DNA of 64,000 bases from Absidia repens (lineage: Eukaryota > Mucoromycota > Mucoromycetes > Mucorales > Cunninghamellaceae): assembly GCA_002105175.1 (NCBI GenBank), contig MCGE01000044.1, positions 273,951 to 337,950 on the forward strand. Reading direction: 5' to 3'. Numbering within the stretch: position 1 is the first letter of the stretch; every line of letters begins with the position of its first letter. Below, piece after piece: positions 55,201-64,000 of this stretch. The position numbers were made by a program, and so were the translations under genes. Under the pieces are notes generated by a model, which was not told where the DNA came from, made no database searches, and was given only the letters and a program-made list of their open reading frames with translations.

Positions 55201-57559
55201 TGAGCGAATTGATCATTGGGCTGTTGCACTGGTTGTCCATTTTCATCGACACCATTGGTCACCACAAAAGCAATCACTTGTTTGTCAATGGGATTCCGGA
55301 AGGCGGCACAGTCAGTGACTTGAGAGTACTTCATCAAACAGGTCACAACATCATCCATAGACCAGGTCACCGTACGCTTGGGAATGGCTTGTGTCAGAGG
55401 GGCACCTTTCACAGGGCAATCGGCTTCATAGAGGCGTTGTGATACATTGAGGTTGCTTTCTGAATCCAACACCTCGGGAATATCCAATCGTTCAGACAGT
55501 TTGATTCGTAAAGGCTTATTGACGGCATTTTTCGGGATGTTGTCCATAAATACCAATACTTGTGGAAGTTTCGATTGATGCAAGGTTTTGCCAAGGAAAG
55601 CGCGGAGAGATCGCAAGTCAGGTCGTTGTTGCCGTTCTATCAATAGTAACAATAAATGAATGAGTAAACAAATGATTTTTTTTTTTTGACACCAACTATT
55701 TTTTTGTGTGACACCAAGTAAACACAGTAGATCTTTTTTTCATGACCACACATGTCATTTGCCAAAAAAGAAATCAGACTTACCATGTGTAACGACCACA
55801 ACACCGATAGTTTCTTGCAAGGTTTCATGAGGAACAGAGAAGGCTAGAGTCTGGGCAACTTTTGGATGAGCAAGGACAGCTTCTTCAATTTCAAAAGGAG
55901 AGATAATTTCGCCACCACGATTGATAATTTCTTTTGACCGACCAGTGATATAAAGATAGCCATCCTCCAAGTAGCCCATATCACCAGTATCGAACCATCC
56001 ATCAGCATCAAAGGTGTCAGTGTTGTCAATGCCTTCATAGCCATCAAAGCACGGTGCACCACGTACCATGATATTGCCAACCATACCATCCTTGGGGACA
56101 TGCGTAGAATGTTGGAAGATAGCGACATCAGGACCAACCATCAGACCAGAAGTGCCTTCACGATCTAGACAATAATCGCGGGGGGAGTAGAGATGGGCAT
56201 ACATTCTGTCATACCATAGGAGGGTAACACCGTAGCGCTGGGAAAATAACTTTTCAGTTCCCTAGCCAACAAAGGCAACAGACCACCACCAGCGTTGCAA
56301 ATCGTTTTGACGAATCGGCGACGACTTTCAGCCACGTTCCGCAAAGATCCCTCCTGAAGAAGCGCTTGATGCATGGTAGGCACAGCATAGTACCACACTT
56401 GATGACCTTGTTCTTGCAAATCGATGATATCCCAAAACATACCAGCATCGAATCCCTAAATAAATTGATAATGATGAATAAACATGAATTGAGTAAACTG
56501 AGTTCCAATCATTGATATTTTCCTTTCTTTGGGTCTTTTTTTTTTTTTTTTTTATTGGTTTCAATTGCTTACCTTGCACAAGATGACAGTACCCGCTGTG
56601 AAGATGGGAGCAAAGAGATTTCGAATAATGCCACCAACATGGAAAAGTGGCATCATATTGATGTTGGTATCAGTGCTACGAAGACCCCAAGAGAAAGCCA
56701 CACAAGTAGTACCCACACACAAAGTACGAAGACGGTAAGGTACGGTTTTCTTTTTGCCACTAGTGCCAGAAGTTTGAAGAATCATTGCAATGTCATCAGG
56801 TTGATTGGGAGTAGCGGTATCCATAGCCAGGGAGGCGTCTTGCGCTTTTGTGGAATCACCAAAGAGAGAGAAGGTAATGTCGTTTCCATGTTCTTCAGAC
56901 GTTTGCAAACCAATCAATTGCAAGCCACCATCTCTAAAAGTTTTGACCAAAGGATCATCGTCGTTTTGCAATTTTGAGAAGGGAATGATGACAGATTGCA
57001 CATGCATATTCTTGAAGTCGTTGAGGAGTTCTTCAGGTGTAAGATTGGCGTTGGATGGAGCACACGTACAATAAGTCATGACTGATAGGAGACAGAGCCC
57101 AAGAGAAGGACCATCAGGTAGACAAATGCCGACGCGTGAGCCACGGCCAAGTCCAAATTGTGCCAAGTTGAATGATTTTTGGATGAAAGAATAAAGCTGA
57201 TTGTGTGTGATAAAAGAGGGTTTTGGTGATGATGATGAGGGTGGTGATGAGATGGCAGGGTCGTCAGAAGAGCAAATAAAATCTAATAATGAATCGAATT
57301 GTAATGTGCGGTTCACCAAACTTCCCATAGCTTCTTCGGGTCGTTTTTGTTTGCTGTTCATGTTTTCGGTGAGAAAGCCGTGAAAAGTGACATCCAGTAA
57401 GCCCATCACGTATTCGAAGCTGTTGTTGAAAACAGTTTTGCCACCGGTAGACGGTGATCTTGAGACACATGTTGAAGCAGTTCCATTTGATGTACTTGAT
57501 AAAGTGCTGGCAGATCGATTCAATTCATTTCTAGAGGAGGAAGCAGGTGAATTTGACAT
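52263..57559 (-). CDS. Adenylation-carrier-left-handed beta-helix enzyme (NRPS-like), frameshifted
   Basis: Exons 57559-56573, 56455-55784, 55636-52263; about 1678 residues if the frame is restored. Adenylation domain: LQTSGTSGKKKTVPYR (A3), PSYGMTECMPIS (A5), DGWFDTGDMGYLEDGYLYIT then GRSKEIINRGGEIISPFEIE (A7-A8). Next a carrier domain with FEYGGNSLKSGFLI (Ser is the phosphopantetheine site). The C-terminal ~750 residues have several membrane-like helices and three hexapeptide left-handed beta-helix blocks (IGDGCCFDNCSV, IGNDVVFGSRTHV, IEDDVAVDEASLV), the layout of the NRPS terminal domain (Pls/PosA type) in epsilon-poly-lysine synthetases. It likely activates an amino or carboxylic acid and passes it to a membrane-embedded part; the substrate is unknown. 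In exon 2 a run of six G (about 56179-56184 on the plus strand) needs one more base: before it the frame reads ...TECMPISTPP, after it ...RDYCLDREGTSG in the next frame, and the exon is one base short of the flanking phase. Confidence 0.85.
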
Positions 57560-60165
57560 TGTTTGTTTTTGTTTTATTGTTTTTGTGTTGTGATGAGTGA
57601 TATTCTTTGTTGTTGATTTGTAGATTGTTGGTGTACAAGGTTACAAAAAAAAGGAATGTGATATGATACAAAATAAAACAAAAAGATATATGGTGATAAA
57701 AACAATGCACAAAAAGGATGGATATAAGGGAAGTATGAAATATACAAAAAAGTAGAAAAAAAAGTAAAGAAACAGAAAGAAAAGGAAAGAAAAGGAACCG
57801 TCCCTTTATGAGCTTTTTTATAATTTACGGACTTTAAATAACTCTCAATCAGGATAAGGCCCGGATCTTCACTATTTTTATGTCCCGCTCCCCACCCAAA
57901 GTTTCATTTTTTTTTCCCTGCTAATTTGTGATGTTTATTGCCCATCGCCGTTGTCGCTCCCCCCATTTTGTATCAATGCACAACATCAGAGTTTGTGCTT
58001 TTTTTAAGTGAGGTATAAAAAAAGAAAAAAAAAAACATTGAAAAAACGGGATAAAATGAAAAATAATAAAATAATAAAAAACTACCAAAAGAAGAAGAAG
58101 ACTAGGATAATTATGATAATGATGATAAAATTGTAGAGTAAAATGATGATAAGAAAAAAAAACCGAGAGAGAGAGTGTGAGGACAGGATTAAGGATTGAT
58201 GATCTTTCCTCGAAAAAAATTCAATCGGCGATTTCAGGTCGAGTCGATCCTTATTCATTTTGTTTTGTGTTGTTTTCTCTCATTCGAGGTCAGTCTGCCA
58301 CTATTATCGCATGTAATGATTTAATTTAGGTGTGTTTCTATCCTTGGTAATACAATAATAAAAGTCCTTTTAACCACTCAAACCATTCTAAACAAAAATA
58401 CAAGTCATTCTCACCCTATGTACTCTTTACATTGATTTTCCATCCTTTACATCACTTGATCATTCAACTTACATAAAGAAATAAAATAAAAAAATAATTG
58501 ATTTTCTTTTCACCGCCAAGAAAAAAAAGGGTGTGATAATGTGCCTTTTGATTTTTCATAAGCAGGAATGAGTTATGATTGGATGATTTTTTATCATCAT
58601 GAAATTTTTCTATTTTTACCAATGACCTTTTAGTGCGATACTATTTCCGCCCAATGCACGTCAAACAGAATATGAAAGTAGGGAATACCAGGAACTCCCC
58701 CAAAAAAATTAATCTAGAACGACAGTACAAAAATTCATGAATTTCTATCATTATATCATTTTATTTAATATGATAGGTGATGATTATTGAAAATATTTCA
58801 GTTTTTTTTTTTTTTTTTGTCCCACTTCCATCAAGTAAGAAATTAGAATAAAAATAAACCAGACTAATCATAATCAGTACTTTGTTATTGTTTGGGGTTG
58901 TTTTTCTTTTTTCTTCTTTGCATCACTTCACTTTTTATTTTTGGTGTGATAGAATATGATAGGATATGATAGGATATGATAGTTGAACTTATAATAACAA
59001 CAGCTGTGGGTGATCATTATTATTATATATCAAAAACCATAGTTTAAATATATCAGCGAGTCAGATAATTTTCCAGGAACACGTTTTCATGTACTGTTGT
59101 ATTATTTCTTTCTCGATGGCGATCATTTATCATCATGTATCAATGCAATTGGCATAAACAATCATCTGCCCAAAGGTCAAGGTTTTTGTTATGCTTAAAA
59201 GTCCGCTGGACTTGAATTTCACCGATTTCCGTGTTATCCAGTAAAAATGTCGTTTTTCAGGCTTGGATTCAAAAATGGATCGTCATCTTTTCATCGATAC
59301 AAACCAATGGGTTTAGACCGAAAACAGAAAATATACATTTTTTTATGCATTGTAGCACCTGCACCTCTGTCTCCCCTCCCCCCCAAAAAAAAAAAAAAAA
59401 AATATAGGTAAACAATGTGTAGTGCAGTACTGTAACTCTGGCCACAGTTTCTTACATCCTTCTATTCTTTTTAAAGATAAGGATGCATTAATCCCCACTT
59501 TCACTGCCTCCCCCCGAAAAAAAAGCATGCATGCTATTTGCAAGATGTGATGTTTATATCTTCCGGACACTGTTTTTGTTCAAGACGTCTTCTTCCTTTT
59601 TCTCTCTATTTTTTATTTTTGTCTAAAAATCAACAACGTGATCGAATGATGATGTTGATGATGTTGATGATGTCTTGCTTATCATTTTATATGATCAAAC
59701 TAACTAACGGCTGGATCAGCGTCCTTTTCCCGAACTTTAATTTCTTCCTCAGTGGTAGTAGTGTGTAAAAGATGAATTTTTTGAAGCCGATAATTTTAAG
59801 TCTAAAAATGGTGAATAGAAAATGATATCACTAGTCTACTTTTTTTGTTCCCGGTTTCAATCATCGTCCGTCCTTTGAATCTATCATTTTACTTTGTGGT
59901 CGATCCTTTATTATGTTTATGGGAATACAAAAAAAAAAAAAAAAAAAGAACCCTTTTAAGCGGCAAGCATCAAATGATCAAATATGTTCCTCTGATTTTT
60001 CACTCAAATATAGCAACTCCCTATTTACAGTGCAAATGTCGGGATTTAAATTACATGCCAGAAGCGCGCTTCAAGGTTGATACTGGTGGGGAAACTTTTT
60101 TTTTTTGTTTCTTCGTTACAACCCGTTCTGACTGCATAGACAGTACATTGTATTAATTTGAAACG
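57560..60165. other. Long divergent intergenic region (enzyme / TOM70)
   Basis: 2.6 kb between two start codons on opposite strands. Purine-rich leader of the enzyme to about 57800, T-runs, a TATGATAGGATATGATAGGA tandem (58955-58982) and several A/T homopolymers (58800-58818, 59384-59402, 59930-59947). No gene or structured RNA recognised; the short frames are noise. Confidence 0.5.
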
Positions 60166-62701
60166 ATGATCAACACACCAAAACCCATTACTACCTCTTC
60201 TCAGCCATCCTCCTCCGCTTCTTCTGCTGACAAAATCAAGCGATTCTTGGAAGACAAAGACTGGAAATTCTATTGTGCGCTTGTCACAGGGGTAGCTTTG
60301 GTTGGTATTAGTGCTTACTATTTGACCCCGTCTTCTTCTCCTCCCTCTTCTCCAAAGAAAAAAGTCTCACCCAAGAATGAAAGCAAAACGTCCAAACTGG
60401 CAAAGAACTCTGGTAAGAATGTGATGCTCAATAAAATGAAATATAAAACAGTCCAGCACCATTAATCTTGCTTTGAATCTATAGAAACGAAGCCATCTAC
60501 TAGTTCCAACACTGCCGACACTTCCAAAGGAATGATCGATTATGCCGCTTTGACTATGGAGGCTATTGAAGAACTTACTCCGCAGGTAAGTAACGACATA
60601 CTGGTATAAAGAAACAGTGTACCCTATTATGAAACGCGTATGGATTGCATATTTATTGAACACTTTCTCTTTTATATGACAGGAACGCCATAAAGGGGCG
60701 CAGATTCTCAAGGAAAAGGGAAACAAACTATTTGGGGCCAAGGAATATGAAGATGCTGTTGCTGTTTACACTAATGCTATACGATTCAAAGCTGATCCTA
60801 TCTACTATTCCAACCGTGCTGCATGCTATAGCTTCCTTGGTCAACATGATCGTGTCATTGCTGATACCAATGAAGCTCTGAAATTGGATCCCACTTATAT
60901 CAAAGCTATCAACCGACGTGCTCAAGCTTATGCAAAACAAAATCAACTCAACGAAGCGCTTTATGGTAAGTGGGGAAGGGGAGGGGACATGGTAGTGTAC
61001 AAGGTGTAAGGGGGGTTTATATATCATATATGCTTTGATCGTGATAGGATTATAGACTCAATCTCTCTCTCTCTCTCTCTCTCTCTTTTTCATTACTCTG
61101 ATGGTAGATTTTACATCTGTCTGCATTTTGGATGGCTTCAAAAATGACAATGCGTCCAAATCCATGGAACGAATACTGAAAGAAGTAGCTTCTTCTCGGG
61201 CAAAGGAAATCATGAAGATTAAAACTCATCGACTGCCCTCTAACAACTATGTCAGCGCTTACCTTCATTCATTCCGACCAGGTAAAAGGGGGGGGATGTT
61301 ATTAGTGGAGGAAGCGGGAAGTGGCTGATTTTATTCTAACCATAGTTTATGCCTTAGCCAAACTTGAGCTACCTACAACAACGGACAAAGATTCAGGTGA
61401 TTATTACTTTGCTAAGGCATACGGTGCTCTTCTTGACAAGGATTACACTACTGCTCTGGAGGCTAGTGAAATGGCAGTGGAACTGGGATGCTCTCCAGCT
61501 TATTTACCCGCGGCTCTCAACTTGAAAGGTACGTTTGTCTTTTTGAAAGGTGATAACGAAGGTGCTCTCGAATGTCTGGACAAGGCCGTTGAACTGGATC
61601 CCAAGTATATTCAATGTTATATCAAGCGCTCAAGCATCTATATCGAACAACGTAAGCTATATTGCAAAAAGTGTTACAAGTTGAAGAAAAATATTGATAT
61701 TAATATCGCTGTACGCCTTTCCTCACCTTTTTTTTTTTTAGAGAATATCGTCGCTGCCTTCAAGGAATTTGAGGACGCCATTGCCATTAATGCAAATAAT
61801 CCTGATACTTACTACCACCGTGGTCAAAGTAAGTGCCTCCCTTTCCCCCCCCCCAAAAAAAAAAAAAAAAAAAAAAAAGATGGCGTATGATATCCAATGA
61901 GCAACTATTAATCAACATGTTTATGATTCTAGTTTTTTATATTAGCAGCAAACTTGAAGAGGCTGCCAAGGACTATACTGAAAGTATCAGATTGGACGAT
62001 TCATTTTTATTTGCTCATGTGCAATTAGGTGTGGCTCAATACAAGATGGGCTCGGTGTCAACTTCCATGACGACCTTTAGGAACGCACTGAAACAATTCC
62101 CTGAATCTGCTGATGTTCATAACTACTACGGTGAATTGCTGGCGGATCAACAGAAATTTGATGAAGCAATTGATATGTTTACCAAGGCCATTGAATTGGA
62201 TCCCAAAAACCCCCTTCCCTATATCAACAAGGCAATGCTCAAATTCCAACTCAAGTCTGACATAGAAGAAGCCATCCGGCTATGTAAAAAGGCTTTGGAA
62301 GGTAAATCGGATGTTTTGATATTATATATATAGTTTGGATAGGATAGCGCCCTATGTGTATGTGTGTGTTTATACTAGTGCTTATTTTTTCCCATATTTT
62401 ATAGCCGATCCTGCTTGTGATGCCGCTGTGTCCTCTTTGGGTCAATTATACCTTGAAAATGGTGAACCTATTGAAGCTTTAAAATGTTACGAATTGGCTA
62501 CTGACTTGGCAAGAACCGAACCTGAATTGGAACATGCAATTTCTTATATGGAAGCTACCAGAACACAGATCAAGTATGTTTTGGAATGTAAAAACTTGTT
62601 TCATACTCATCTTATTATTTTTTGTCATATTATAATATTTATGTAGGTTTGCACAAGAATTCCCAGACGCCGCTGCGAACCTTCGTGGCCTTCGTCAATA
62701 G
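60166..62701 (+). CDS. TOM70: Mitochondrial outer membrane import receptor TOM70
   Basis: Nine exons: 60166-60412, 60485-60585, 60683-60965, 61108-61281, 61346-61651, 61742-61828, 61933-62301, 62405-62573, 62647-62701; 596 residues, normal for Tom70. It recognises carrier precursors with Hsp70/Hsp90 at the mitochondrial surface. The N-terminal anchor is about residues 35-53 (FYCALVTGVALVGISAYYLT) with a short intermembrane-side segment and a following P/S/K-rich linker. The clamp TPRs are AQILKEKGNKLFGAKEYEDA, YYSNRAACYSFLGQHDRVIA and LKLDPTYIKAINRRAQAYAK; the core TPRs include LDKAVELDPKYIQCYIKRSS, QLGVAQYKMGSVSTSMTTF and FTKAIELDPKNPLPYINKA. The exon 7 acceptor is TTCTAG at 61932, not the nearer TTAG, because only that restores RGQIFYISSKLEEAAKDY. 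AAATAAAAG at about 62814 is the poly(A) signal. Confidence 0.95.
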
Positions 62702-64000
62702 TACACGCATCTTCACGCCCCTCTTCCCACTTACACAACTTCAATTAGCAAATCATCCATCATTATTTTTTATTTTTATCCTTTGTGTTTATATATGTAG
62801 ATGTTGAAATATAAATAAAAGTTTCTTTTTTTTTTGTACCGTCATTGCTTTATCTTATTATGTGGTGTTATATATATATATATTATGGTTATTTGATTTC
62901 TTTCCAGTAATGTTTTTACCAAATGTTTTTCTTTTGTATGATTACAGCCATTCAAAATATTGGATTCGACTCTGCATTTCATAGTATATTCAAGCTATCA
63001 TAGAGGTTGATTAGGCATACCCATACTGTATTTGTGTACTGTACTTCTGGGAAATGTATTGATAGGAGAGTATCATATAGTGAGAACTCGGACACATGTG
63101 ATTCTTTAAAATGCAACTACAGCACCTATCAGATATGTACTCTTTCATTTTACAGCTAAACATGGTAAGTACGAATTTAGAAAAAAATTTGGTCTCATGG
63201 CATAGAAAAATAGCAGATTATGATAGAAAGGTGATACGAATCTCAAAGTCGATCGCCGTTTAGGGTTAGTTGATCATTGATTGTCATTTACTTGGCATTA
63301 CGGGTGCAGAACATTATAATTTATGACTGCCAGCTTTTTTTTTTTTTTTTTTTATCGTATTTGGGATTATCATAGATAAGGAATTTTATTATTATTATCA
63401 TCTATTATTTAGTTTCGATGAATCATCGCCAATAGCGCCGATAATACCCAATCAAGATTGAAAATGCATTGGCATGAAAATGAAAAAAAAAAAAAATGGG
63501 GGAGCAAGGGGTGAGAAAAACGGATCCCATTTTGGTAATTTTATCATATTTCTGTAAATTTTGTCCCTGGGTTAACCTTCGCTGATCATGATAAGCTTGC
63601 TTGTACCATACATGATTCAAATGAATGTAATACACATGATCGTACCGTATAACTTCGTGCTTCATTTTTTTAATGGTTCATTTTTTCTTTTTGGAACGCA
63701 TGAGTTGCCCTCATCCGCCGTTTCATATTTTTTTTTTCTGTGTCACTGACCTTCTATGCCATTTATTTTGATAGCCGTTGCCTTCCGATGAATATCTATC
63801 GAGGAAGAGCGATGGATATACAGAAAAAAATTTAGGATTAGGATCACTAGTGGCTGTTACTCTTCTCCGACACTCACTTATCGATCAACAATTGATGATG
63901 TTTTATCACGTCTCAGATTAAAATCCAGAAACACTTCATTTTTTTGTTCTATACAATTATAACAGCAGTAAATGATCGAGTTTCTTCAATGCAAAACATT
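62702..64000. other. TOM70 3' flank to the window end
   Basis: AATAAA at about 62815, (TA)n at 62870-62882, T-run at 63335-63352. No coding sequence, tRNA or repeat copy of the main family recognised. Confidence 0.5.

Noticed and set aside
57560..60165. A hidden gene in the 2.6-kb divergent gap
   Set aside because: I checked both strands for long frames, splice-joined pieces and RNA motifs; only homopolymers and short noise frames are present.
61949..61953. TTAGCAG as the acceptor of TOM70 exon 7
   Set aside because: It gives the wrong phase; the upstream TTCTAG at 61932 restores the TPR sequence.

Overview
The window reads as nuclear DNA of an early-diverging filamentous fungus, most likely Mucoromycota and probably Mucorales. 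The evidence is an AT-rich background with long A and T homopolymers, genes on both strands split by many short GT-AG introns (often 50-200 nt), plain fungal housekeeping orthologues, and no operon logic, CRISPR array or plasmid feature. The genus cannot be fixed from the sequence. Gene models below are my own exon joins; each was checked for reading phase across every intron.

Layout. 0-8 kb is gene-poor: one secreted chymotrypsin-fold protease (1842-2756), two decayed C-terminal reading frames, and five copies of an interspersed repeat. 8-20 kb is gene-dense: an ankyrin/anillin-like cortical protein (-), the NEDD8-conjugating enzyme UBC12 (-), an unrecognised coiled-coil protein (+), an M20 metallodipeptidase of the Dug1/CNDP2 type (+) and a casein kinase I with a cysteine-rich tail (+, with a one-base frameshift). 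20-31 kb holds a Gag/ORF1-like zinc-knuckle ORF, a type II membrane glycosyltransferase-like protein, a UPF0357 protein, the exosome cofactor Lrp1/Rrp47 (C1D) and EMC2. 31-48.6 kb holds a TPX2-like spindle protein, ribosomal proteins uL18 (RPL5) and eL18 (RPL18), a three-RRM RNA-binding protein, a PAS-like protein and a second unrecognised coiled-coil protein. 52-63 kb holds a very large adenylation-carrier-left-handed-beta-helix enzyme (-, with a second one-base frameshift) and the mitochondrial import receptor TOM70 (+).

The most striking unexplained feature is a repeat family with at least eleven copies and several fragments. In its sense direction it carries a CCCGCCCACGTG box, a long pyrimidine tract, a nearly invariant core around GCATGGGGAAACCCTTTCATTTTGG that can fold with an upstream GGGTTT arm, and then a series of TTCAATAAA-like modules (poly(A)-signal-like) spread over up to about 1 kb. 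It encodes no protein that I can see. It looks like a transcribed non-coding or non-autonomous retroelement-like unit, and I do not recognise it.

The protein-coding genes do not form one pathway; they are mostly independent housekeeping functions: protein targeting and membrane insertion (TOM70, EMC2), translation (uL18, eL18), RNA decay and processing (Lrp1), neddylation (UBC12), cell division and cytoskeleton (anillin-like, TPX2-like) and signalling (CK1). Both frameshifts are single missing bases in homopolymer runs inside otherwise intact genes, so assembly error must be excluded before calling pseudogenes.
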